Origin: Atriophallophorus winterbourni
Taxonomy: Eukaryota > Platyhelminthes > Trematoda > Plagiorchiida > Microphallidae
Direction of reading: 5' to 3'
Length of the DNA: 64,000 nt
Assembly: GCA_013407085.1 (NCBI GenBank)
Contig: JACCGJ010019559.1
Span: 1-64,000 of the forward strand
Numbering within the stretch: the stretch's first letter is position 1; each line of letters opens with the position of its first letter. The notes below the pieces were generated by a model, which saw only the letters and a program-made list of their open reading frames with translations, did not search any database and was not told the DNA's origin. Made by a program: the position numbers and the translations under genes. Of this stretch, positions 23,370-35,300 are shown in pieces.

Positions 23370-23438
23370 TGCGCTTGCTCATCCGGGCCAAGCCCATCGA
23401 ACTATTCACAAAGTTGATCACGACAGTCCATAATGGAA

Positions 23439-23483
23439 GCACTGGACTTGAGTTTTGCTCTTATTTGAGCTCATCAGCACTGC
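23439..23483 (-). ncRNA. Hammerhead ribozyme, family 1, decayed core
   Basis: Minus strand: CUGAUGA, stem II GCUC...GAGC, then AAAA in place of GAAA, stem III ACUCAAGU, GUC. The loss of G12 predicts an inactive ribozyme. Stem I is nearly complete. Confidence 0.65.
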
Positions 23484-23856
23484 ATATCCTCTGCCACGGG
23501 TGGGACTCAAACCCACGACCATCAAAATTGTAGTCCCATGCTTAAACCACTTGGGCTACCGTACACCGTTTGACTGATCGCAATTAAGCGTTTATGAACT
23601 GTTCTCCAGACTGGCACATTTGAGTAGCTTCGTTTGCCCGAACAGTTCAGAAGGAGCCAGCAACATTTGTTGTGGTCGCCACACGGAACAGATCTTCGTG
23701 TCAGGTCTTTTCATCGGATACAGCGTAAACTAATACTGATTAGATCTGATGGGCATTGTTGTTTTGAGCGAAGTTAGGAGAATTGGTTGTTCATATTTGA
23801 GACTACTCATCCGTGCCAAGCTCATCGAACTATTTACACGACGGTTTTTAATAGGA

Positions 23857-23901
23857 GCACTGGATTCGAGTTTCGCTCTTATTTGAGCTCATCAGCAGTG
23901 C
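23857..23901 (-). ncRNA. Hammerhead ribozyme, family 1, core intact
   Basis: Minus strand: stem I GCACUG pairs fully with CAGUGC. The core CUGAUGA, perfect stem II GCUC/GAGC with loop AAAUAA, and GAAA are all present. Stem III has one mismatch (ACUCGAAU), which makes the cleavage triplet AUC. Apart from stem III this is the best-preserved family 1 copy. Confidence 0.75.
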
Positions 23902-23915
23902 ATATTATTATTGAT

Positions 23916-26283
23916 TATTGAATATTATTGATTAATAATTATTATTGTTTAATTTACGAAAATGTCGCTTCAGCTCTTTAATTTTGGTTTTCACACTTTC
24001 ACGTATCTGCTAGGGGAGCATTTCAATTTACAAGAAACCCTATTCCGACTGCATCATCATAATAATGGACAACCTCACCAATAGCAACTACCTTGTGCTT
24101 CACAGTAATTCAACCATGCTACTTCATGAATATGTCTACAACAATAACGCGGCCATATATGTAGTTGATTCAGGCGAATGTTTACCATGAACTCTTGGTT
24201 AATATGTAAAATCGCACACTTCGCCACAACGCGAAAGAATGACGCACTGAATGGTCCGACGGCGACGATCACAAAACTTGATAATTCGGTTTTCGTGAGG
24301 ATTGCATTGAAGTGGTTTAAGTAACAACATATTCGAAAGCAACAATTCAGACAACTTCAGCAGCAATCAAACCATATGCAATTCATTAAGGTTTCTTAAA
24401 CATGTCCTGTGTGGTGAGTGCATTGAGCGATTTACAAATCAGGTGGAAGTAACAACCGGGAGAATTCTGTTTCAGGACAATTTTGAGGTTTCTTTGGGTT
24501 CATATAAAGAGAAGACGTATGTTTTGTTCTTTGCAATAAACACGTTTGATTAATCGGCTATTTTTTTCTTCTCTGGTACTCGAGGGAGACCGCGATAAGC
24601 GTTCGCACTTTGACCTAAACTGTGAATGAAGACGTGAACAATGTTTTTTAAACGCGAGGACGTAGTAAGTGTTCCTTCGAGAGTCTAGACGCCTGTGTTA
24701 ACACCTTAAATAACGTGTAAACGTGATTAAGCCTAGATTGACAGAGATTTATGTACGTCCTTGCCGAAGTTACCATTACCGGTAATGTTGTTAGATATAG
24801 GTTAGTGTCAAGTAACTGGAGTTTCTGAACTTCAAATTTTCATCCTAACATTTACAATTTGCGTCTGACAGTCAGATGACGAAAAAGCGTTTGCCGAAGA
24901 TTCAACTTTCTTTGTGACTCTTATCGTGGTTTCTAATAATTTGAATTGTTTGAGAATTATCGTAACTGTTCTCACTTTATGATGACAGATCCTCCATCTG
25001 CCATAGGTGAACCGCCAAAATAAATTGGCCTCATTCCTTACCTTGTTAGGAGATATGTTTTCAGGTTGCTTCGTATATATAAAAACATGTACCAAAGATA
25101 TCGGTAAGCGCATGAATAACACTACTGGTGTTTCATATAATATGTCATTATTTTCGAAATGTCTATGTTCAAGCGAATTATCACATCATTGACAATGTGC
25201 TGGATCCCTAAAGCTATGCGATCCGAAAAACTGCCATTTGTTTCACTCTCCTAGTTATTCGTAACTCACTTGTCTTATCCTTCCTGGTATACAAAGCACT
25301 CCACCCAAAAGCAAACAATCTTGCATCGTCTTCAATTGTTATCATTTTTGTTTATGTTGTTAAATCACGTGCGTGCTTGATGAACGATGCCGTATTGTTA
25401 ACTAACACTTCCAGCAAATAGGCCGAATATCTCGCTAACTTGTTCGATGTTGGTTTGAACAAAGCAATGATTGCCCTTTTATGTATCTTAAGAAAAGCAT
25501 GAAATTTAGGAGTGTGAGTTGCTTCTGAATATAACCCACACTACCAACTCTTTCACTAACTCTGCTTAACACTATATAAGTATCTCGAAACTACTGACAG
25601 TTATTCATAACTTTTTTTACCATATAATTTTACCGTGCCTTCAAATCGGCAGTACATTAAATTAATTTTTTCACCCATTATGCGCTTCTTTACATACTAA
25701 CGCCATCCGTTAGCCGAATGTATCAATTTTTTCGTATCGACGGAAGACTATTTTGGACGTGCAATTTTAAAAAATTACGAGATGCCGGGAATTACTGTAA
25801 AACGTTTGTCCCAAAACGCTTTGTTACGGTATTCGCTAATATACTGGATCATGTGTGGAGAGTATTAGTCGAAAAGAACAAAACACATCTTTTAGTCGAT
25901 AAATTGTAAGTTGATGTCGGGACCTGTTCGTCAAATGCTTTAAATTTTTTGGTGAAATTATTGTAACTGCTTATAAAATCTGTTCAAATAGTTGCTCTTT
26001 TTCAGTTATTTCGTTAGATTTTATATCGGCCTTAGCGATAGCTATATTAGTGTCCAGATCCAATTTGTTTTCACCATGAACTCAAACGCATTTCACCCAA
26101 ATATTTTTGCCTCTGAACTTTTTAACAATAAGAAAAATTTACGATGCAAAACTGGCCTCGCAATTTTACTAATTTTTGTACGTTTCTGAACACACTAAGC
26201 AAAAGTGTTTATCAATGAGGACGCATAGCATGTCTTGGGTTCCCTAGAATAAAATTATCATCAATTCTTTGTTCATGTTATAG
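23916..26283. other. No recognised feature upstream of the helicase gene
   Basis: AT-rich sequence with short open frames lacking motifs. Any upstream non-coding or N-terminal exon of the helicase gene, and its promoter, would lie here. I could not identify them. Confidence 0.4.
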
Positions 26284-26362
26284 CCAATCTTTTATGGATT
26301 CGTGCCGAGATTCGGATTTCAACGTTCACACCATATTTTCTGGACCAGGTTGTGAGCACGCG
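26284..26362 (+). CDS. MTR4: MTR4-like exon 1 (first recognised)
   Basis: Ends SGPGCEHA, matching the GCTHEVA block before the helicase core of human MTR4. The ATG at 26294 would give a very short N-terminus (human has about 110 residues here). Alternatively, the AG at 26282-26283 is a splice acceptor and earlier exons exist. Phase 0 at its end. The following 36-nt intron (26363-26398) has no stop, so retention would also keep the frame open. Confidence 0.65.
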
Positions 26363-29300
26363 GTAATTCTCTTTTGTTTTGGGGTGTCATTCTCACAGGC
26401 TGTCACGGTTTCTGGACAGAAATTGAGCAATCTTATCCCAGTAAACAATCCGGCTCGGACATATACGTTTGAGCTGGATCAATTTCAAAAGCAGGCAATA
26501 CTTTGCATCGAAAACGGCCAGTCAGTTATTGTATCCGCTCCTACGTCCGCGGGAAAAACTGCGATGGCCGAGTTCGTGCGGTTTTCCTAATCTATTTTTC
26601 ATCAGATATGCGATTTCTCAAAGTCTACGCTACAATGAACGTGCTTTCTATACCAGTCCTATTAAGGCGTTGAGCAATCAAAAATTCCAGGAGTTTACAG
26701 AAGAATTCAAAGATGTTGGGCTGCTGACGGGCGATACTACCGTCAACCACAATGCGCCGATTTTGATAATGACCACTGAGGTATTACGAGCAATGCTTTA
26801 TAGGTAAGTGATTTCCTTTTTGCTGGACACTCATTCACTCACCAAGCAGGTGGTTCCTGATGTTGATGACGTAGTTGAATAGGAGCCAATACATTTATAA
26901 TCTTCAATAAATATTAAAATTTTACTAATTGTTACAATACTCGCTAAAATTCGTTTCCTCACACAAACATAATGCGCCACAGAACTCAAACGAATTATAG
27001 TGAATTGCATCGAACTACACTATCGGAAAGTTAGTTCCACTTTTTGATGGCGCGCCTTGCAGAACACAGACGTATAGAGATTCGATGGTTATCACAAATT
27101 ACACATTTTGAATAATAAAATCTATATTAATAATTTATTTTGCAGATGTCTATTCCATTAATCTTGCAGTGTAATTAAATCTTGCGACAAATATCAATTG
27201 TTTTGTTTCCTGGAAATCCTTGTCCATAGTGAGCATGTTGATGCTTGAGAGCACTTAAGAGCTTAAAATCGATAATACCGTAAGTAAACAAGGCATAAAC
27301 TTGTAAGCCACAGTGAGATGAGGTTGACATGCGCAATCCTTTCAATCACTTATGCCCATACAAATGAAATGGGTCAAATAGATGAACTTGAACAAAAATT
27401 CTCATTTGCATGCATTACAACAACGCACAGACACTGCGACCGGATTCGAGCCGTGTGCGCTCATCAGGTAGAAGCAGTAGGATCAGGATCCGCATGTCTT
27501 GAAGAGATGTTGGAATAGTAAACCTCTTGTAATTCTAAACCATCTTTAGATATAGTTAACACGACCAACCTGTTCGATTGCATGGGACAAAACGCATGTA
27601 GTTTGGATTGCACCCGTGGGCTTGAATCAAAATCCTCATTGGCATCATTTTAGTTACACAAAAACATGCGACAACCGGATTTGTACTTATTTTGTTCATC
27701 GGGTAGGAACAGTATGATTAGGATCCGCTTGCCTCGAAACAGCAGAGAAACGGTAGAAAATGATTCGTGAGAAGTCTATTGACAAACAACTCGTAACTGC
27801 TCTCTTGCTTTTCATTTTACCCTGGTTTATTTTTTTTCCGTTCAGTTTGGCTCCCAGCTTGTTAGGTATCTAGAATTTCTGAGTGAATTCCTAAAGCAAC
27901 TGCTGCAAATTAATCGGAGAATAAGATGCCGCGAATGTAACGGAAAGCGCATTTTACGTTCTTTGTGTCAGCCAGCACACTCTAGCTGAAAAAAATACTA
28001 TTTGATTTCCGTGTTAAAAAAGAAAAGCCTTATTGAAAACGGATGAATAACAGAAAAATGGTAAAAAATCGAGTTGATTTTTATGGAATTCATGAAATAA
28101 AAGGATTTCGTCGCGGAAGGATAATGAAGTTGAGAAACATACTCAATAATGTTTGAGTGATTTTGAAACATATTCAGATCCGTTACTTTTCGGTATTGAT
28201 ACAAGATTGCGCAACTCACGACAAGAGGCTGATCTCAGAGTCAGACCTCTCGAGCAAGCGAAAGCGAGGAAATGCTCCCAAAAACTTCTAGTGTAGAATA
28301 CCATTAAAAGTTAACATCAAAATGTACAACAGAAGGAATGTTCACTGTGATGCCAGTTGCATGGACGCTTCATTTGATTTTCAGGGTCTGTATTGCGCAA
28401 AACTTGAAGGATACTTTGGTTAACGTATATTGCTTGCATGCTGAAGATTTTGCTTATCAGTAAAAGTCAACAGATCATTAGCTTATTATCAAATAAGAAT
28501 CACAATCCTCTCGAAACCGCTGGAAGTCGTGCGTTGGGCCGACTAAATTCGAAAGTAACGTTCGGGGTTCAAGGTGATAGAGCAGGTCACTTTTGCTTTC
28601 TGTAATTTGTATGGCATAATTACAGGTAAGGCATCAACCCAGGATACAACCACTGACCACATTCTACGGAGGAGACTCAGAGTTTGGTTCAGACACAGGA
28701 AATGGCATCAAGCCGAAAGTAATGTTGTTGTTATTACGATAAATTTAAATGGAATTAATCATTAGTTCACGGTTATCAACAGTGAATTTACGGATGTGCA
28801 TTGGTTTATTACTTCCTAAAAAACTTCGAGAAAATGACAGCGAGCGTGAAATAGATGAAATACTACTTAGTCATGTTCCCCGTCCTGACTACTACCCTAA
28901 TCTAACAAAGCTCTTGTGTTAGATGCGAAAGTGACTCTAACCTATTCCACTCACATTTGTTTGCATTATGAAAACACGGTCGATCTGAAATATGTACCAT
29001 TCAATTGACAAAAGATTAGATTGAATTTACCACAGGTATGGTTTTTCATTCTAGTCGTTCAGTGATTCAAATTCAACCACGACATCAAACGATAATTCTC
29101 ATTTCACATATAATGACCTAAGTTCTTCCAAACGTCAACTTTTCGTCTGTCGTGCTAGAAATTGTTTACTGTGTTTGTTTGCAACACACTTTCTTTTCAT
29201 GGTCAATCTGTAATTTGTACGTTGATTTTGTTTTTTCCTATCCGTTGCATTATCTGGTATAAGTTGCTTCGATAATCTCGGAAGAGTAGCTCAATATTTG

Positions 29301-32300
29301 AAGAAGGTAATGAAATCATCGCTCCACGCTAGGTGGAACTCTCAGAATAGAATTGTCACCAAAATGTGGGCAAGTTTTGAGCGTAAGGAAAGTTATAAGG
29401 GCAAACGAGTTTTTGAGATCATCACCGAAGCAGACGGTAATCTCACGGGTGGCTGTCGTTCTGACGCAGCAAATTACAGACGTGTAACGCTGCTACCCTG
29501 TATTTCAAAGATCATGGAGCGCATCATTAGTGAATGCATTGTGGGTAACCTTGAAGCAAGAGGTCTTTTGTCAGCAGCGAAACACGGGTTTCGCCAGGCC
29601 AGATCTTGTCTGTCGAATATACTGATCACACTAAACGACTGGACTATGTCGCTCGACCAAGGCTACACAGTTCACGCTAGTTATATTGATATATCGAAGG
29701 CTTTTGACAAGGTCAATCACAGCCTGCTTCTGAAAAAGCTAGCGCATTATGGAATAAGGGGTAACCTACTATCGTGGTTAACAGATTATCTGACCGATCG
29801 GCATGTGCGAGTTCGCATTGACGGTGAGCTATCGGAAAGTATCGATGCCACGAGCAGGGTACCTCAAGGTTCAGTACTCGGGCCTATCCTTTTTCTGTTA
29901 TACATAAATGATATTACTGAAATAGTGCGGTGTAAGCTATTTCTTTTTGCTTACGACATTAAAATATGGAAGCAAATCCGATCTAATGAAGATTGTTTGA
30001 TGCTACAACAGGACTTGAATGCTCTGTATCACTGGTATCTATTAAGTCAAATGCCGTTTAACTTACGCAAATGTAATATGTTACAGTTTAGCCGTAATTA
30101 CGACCACACATATCATCTAGGCCACGAAAACCTAACTTGGACCACCGCTGAAAAGGATCTCGGGATTTGAAACACTAATAATCTGAAACCGAATATGCAT
30201 TGTCGAAAAGTGTTTAATCGGGCATGTGGTATATTAGGAATCCTTAAGGAGAATTTTTGGGCGGTTCACGCGCAAAACACTTCTTCGCATTATTAATACT
30301 TACATTCATCCAACGATGGAGTATTTGATCCCAGCGTGCGCACCGTGGCTGCGCAAAGACATCGACCTCTTGGATAGAATTTACCATTGAGCAACAAAGC
30401 TAGTTGATGGGATGCAGCACGTCCCATATCAAAAGCGAATGGCCATACTAGGTTTGCCTGATTTCACACAAAGGCGAATGAGGAGCGACGTTATTCTAGC
30501 TTACAAAATACTACGAATTGAAAACCACCCCCTCCGAGATCTAATAAAAATAATTTCCTCTCGGAATACACGTAGTCACTTAAGTTGCCTCGCAATACCG
30601 CACTCAAGACTTGGCTGTAGGCGCCATTTCTTCTCTGCGCGTATCTGCTTTCTATGGAATGCACTACCGCAAGACGTTGTGAATGCAACAACATTTGATG
30701 TTTTTAAAGCAAAACTAGATGCATATATAAAAGAACACCCCATAATCGGCCTTGTGCAAAAAATGCAAAACAAACAAAATGCAATGTGTTTTTGATTACA
30801 TTTCTTTTTTTGTAATAGTTGTCATCCAATGGTACATGTAAAGCAATTGCTTTTTTCACCATAAAATATTGATTGTTGATACTTGATTCATTACGAATGA
30901 GTATCGCCAAGCCAATCGAAGTTTTATTGCCTAATATGACTCAGTATATTCCTTGACCAAGTTGCATAAATCGAAACCTTTATACGAACGGTAAACTATA
31001 ACAAAAAATCCTCATCTGGATGCGTTTACATCTCATATTTGTATAAACGTTTGCCCGAATTTTCCGCATGTGCACAATGAAAAATAGCGCATATAATGTG
31101 ATGTATTAAATTAAATAAAATTAAAATAAAATATAAAAAAAATAAAATTAAATGTATCAAATTAAATATAATTCATACGTAACTGTAGTTATGTATTGTC
31201 TACATAAAAGAGATACTTATATCATCAAATACAACGATAATTATAATAAAATAATTTGCTTTTAGTGTAGACTGATTACTGCTATTTATATTATATTGGA
31301 GCTTAAATTGATTCAATTAATTTCCTTGTTAGTTCTTCTTTTGTAGTTCACCTAAACACCGCCTAATTCTTCGTCCTTTAGCGAACCCGAACGGATCCGT
31401 AACGTTCGTTGGGTCGTTTTTGACGAGGTACACTACTTACGTAATAAGGATCGTGGCGTCGTCTGGGAGGAGACCCTCATTCTACTGCCACCGGATGTTC
31501 GATTGCTATTTCTTAGTGCAACCGTACCGAATGCTCGTCAATTTGCAGAATGGGTGGTTTCCTTGAACGAGCGTCCTTGTCATGTGGTTTACACTGACCA
31601 TCGCCCAGTTCCGTTGCAACATTACGTCCTTCCTGGTTCATCGTCAGAGCTAATACAAGCTTTAAACGAGAATGTAAGTGTTTGCATTCGTTATATGAAG
31701 ATTACTGATTTCGTATTATCACTGGTTATTAATGTTCCTTCCACGGGCATGTATTCTGGTCGTATTTCGTGTTCCTTATTGTGTATTCGTCGAGTTTTCA
31801 TAAAACGCTGCGGACGTTTCGCCACTAAACCAGATGACAACATCAGCTCAACTTGTTTCTCGTCAAAAGAGCCTTGAAATTCACTACATTCATATCACGT
31901 TATCCGTGATGCTTGTGATACGATGTACGCTTAATTTCCTTGAGATATCATACCAGAATCTTCATCATGGGAGACTCAAATCGGCTCAACATTCTGAAGA
32001 CCAACAAAAGTTCTCAGACCTCCACTCCTGCCATCTTCCAGCAGCTCTTTAAAAAAAATTTCTTCATATAATCACGTGTAAAGCAATAAAACATATCAAG
32101 GGACAAAAATACCTTCCATTCTCCATCTGACCTTGACAGCTGAAAAAGACTCCGTCGAAAAATTACATACCGCTAGGTTCGAGAGACCATTCGGTCTTGA
32201 ATTTCGACTACCTATGTCAAACAGAGCGAACAAGCGATACAAAAATTCATCGGAAAGGTATGCCTTTCCTTATTATCAAACGGCCTATGTTTGATTAACG

Positions 32301-35300
32301 ATTGCCAAACTGAAGGCATCGGAGTAAATGAGCAGTGGTCCAGCATTTTGAACAAGCGTGGAATCAACTGTAACTCAGCATTCGTACCTAAACAGTATGG
32401 AAATACATTCCAATTTAAAATTCGCAGTCACACTCGGAAATGGATTAATATGCAAAATATGGTTTAGCAAAACCATTGCCGGTTAACCACAGTAACTGCA
32501 TGGGAGACCGTTCGAACACTTAGAAACCATGTTACTAAACTTATTACTGAAGTCAAAATACGGTATCAATCTGATATACGGTCTAAATTGGAGCGAAATC
32601 TGAAGCTCTTTTCCCAGATTGTAAACAAGTATTTAGCGCAGCCAGGAGCTTCGTCCTTACGGACGCACTCTGGGATTACCACCAATGCAGGTGACACCGC
32701 GGATGTTCTCAAAAATGTTTACGCTACAGGGATTTGCCCAAAGGAAAACATGAATACACAACTGCATAGGAATTACGCATCGTGTACCATTTGACGCAAT
32801 AACCTTTACCAAAAAGAGGTAATAGGAAGTCTACTATCATTTAATCCCAGTAAATCCCCTGGTTATGCTAAAATAACCCCTAATATACTCAATCATTGTA
32901 CACAATTTCTATGCGGATCGAGACTCAGTTATTCTATGAATCGCTGTTCCAAAGTGTCATATCGACGGACTGCAAATCCGGTATAATCTCCTATTTGTAT
33001 CAAGCAGTAGATTTTAGGGATACCGTCCATGTATGTTACTTCGATATGTCGAAAGCATTTGACCGCGTAAACCACAATATTCTCTCGCAGGAGCTAGATT
33101 GTTGTGGTATCACTGGCAGACTATTAACCTCTTTGGAAAATTGCCTGACTGATCAGCTTGTTTCAATATTTGTGATTGATGCTTTATCGAAGTTTGTAGT
33201 CGTGACAAGAGAAGTGCCTCAGGGATCCGTCTTCTGACCGATTCTCTTCGCTCTTTATGACAATGACATACCGGCTCTCATCAAAAGTAAGATCGTATTG
33301 TTTGCGGTCGAGGATAAATGAGGTGGAAGATTAGGAAATGCTCCGAAAGTATCTGGATAACCTCCACGTTTGGTCTCTAAAAATTCGCCTATTTTTCAAT
33401 TTCCAAGTGTCACATGTTAAACATAGGAAAATATATTGAGTTCCAATATTTTCTTGGTACACAAAACCTCTCGTGTACGATTTATTAAAAGGACTTAGGT
33501 GTATTAATAAGCAAAAGTGCTTATTCAATCTATGGGTTTCGCATAAGGCAGGAACTTATTCATTGACTCTAACTGCCCCGCACTAGAGACTCAAATGTTG
33601 ACGATATGTTTGCCGTGCGAGTTTGTTTTACTTGGAACAATCTAACCGATTATGCTGGACACACACCAAATCAGCAGATATTCAAGAAAAGTTTTGAGGC
33701 AATTTGGACCCTTAAAAAACGTGCCATGCGGTCGCATTATTTTGAGCTCTTGATTAATATGATTTAATATACGCTGTTGGAGACCCCTGGAAGTCAGCTT
33801 TCTGAATATCTCACTCTTGTAACGGTATTTGATAATACGATCTAATTCGAAATTTTTCCTGATTTTCCCATATTGAATCTACGCGTGCAACGCTGTTAAT
33901 ACTCATCAAGTCCTCACAGTGATTAACGTCATCGGAATGATCTTATTATTCGCCATCGTCTGGTTATAAATTCAACATCGTGCGATCAACTACCGTAGCC
34001 GGATTCAATTCTGATTTTGCTCTCATTTTTGAACACCGCTTTTTTGTCGCGCTCACGATATTTATCACCCAACGCTCGACAGAACCACTGAATGTGTACA
34101 CACCACTGAACCACGCTGCTCACAACCCTGACCGGATGTCCCCGAAAAGAAAAAAATAAGCGCATCGGTCTGCATGTGTGCTGTTGGCAGAATATGCTAA
34201 GTCATAATGCGAAGTCTGTCACGTCTTACGCTTGTTTGTTGAAAGTGCACGCATAATGCGACAAATCGCTGGCCTCTGCTTTGTTAGCGATTATTAATGG
34301 AGATACTTGTTCCGGTTTTGGTTACGTTTGCAAGGTTTGCAAGGCTAAACCAACAGCGTCATCCTCGATCTCGAAAGCGTCTGATTATGAACTTGAAAGA
34401 CGTCTAAATGGACTGTAATCCAGTATACAAAAACTAAATGAACTGTTCAAAAAACGTAAAAAGGCAACATTGTTACCCGACTTAGAGGTTACTGCAAAAG
34501 AACCGATAGAAAATCCATCATACTCGAACATGCCAACATTTTCCCAGATAACCGCGCAGATGGTGACAAAAACTGTTAAAGCTTAGCAGGATCAGTGACT
34601 CTTGAACTTAACGGAAACTAAAAAGTACTCAGCAAAACCAGTTCTAAAAATACCGACTCAAATTTTATAATTTGAGTCCGCGGGTATAAACCTTAGTGTT
34701 TTTTGTACCAACGAGACCAAATCACGGGAAATACTGTTCGAAGCAAAGCAAAACATGACTTAGTTGATTGGTATAAACTCGTAATCAGATGAGACTGGCG
34801 CAGTTAATCCCTCATCAATAGTTCTGCTGCACCGCCACCTGAATTCTTACAAAGATGATCCTCGCCTTTTACGAATAACGCTGCAATCTGTGGAGGACGT
34901 AGAAAACGTCCTCTTAAATGCTTACCTTCTTAGAGGTGTTCAAGTATCTACATGCCGTATCCATGCAGATCTACCATGGTAGGAGCAAATCTCCAGAAGA
35001 AAATAATCCAAGAAGTATTGTATTTCTAAGCGTTCGGGAAGATGGTGCGGACGGACCTTCTCAAGAATAGTCTGATCACGTTCACAAACAATGGAAATAA
35101 AAAAGCCATAATTTTGGATGCTTTTAGCATAACGATCACCCAGCAGATCAGTAGAAGAAAGTGGAGATGGGTTGGCACACCTTGCGGAAACCTTATGATG
35201 ACATCACACGTCATGCTCCGGCATGGAACCCAATCGGGAAGAGACGGGTCAGACGCCCAAGGCTATATTGGAAGCGCTCGAGTGAAGAGGAAATCCGCAA

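Larger units (their letters stand above)
23370..23915 (-). mobile_element. Sm-alpha-like SINE dimer, second locus
   Basis: Same family and orientation as the block at 1.0-1.6 kb. Hammerheads lie at 23439-23483 and 23857-23901, 418 bp apart. The tRNA-like head of the first unit (about 23490-23566, minus strand) is well preserved: TAGCCCAAGTGG as A box and a T arm with stem GTGGG/CCCAC around TTTGAGT. Between the ribozymes, the stretch ending CTGGCACATTTGAGTAGC also matches the first locus. The array ends in an ATT-rich run at 23905-23945. Confidence 0.75.

Noticed and set aside
25718..25909. Open frame just upstream of the helicase as a possible N-terminal exon
   Set aside because: No similarity to MTR4 N-termini and no splice signals linking it in phase.
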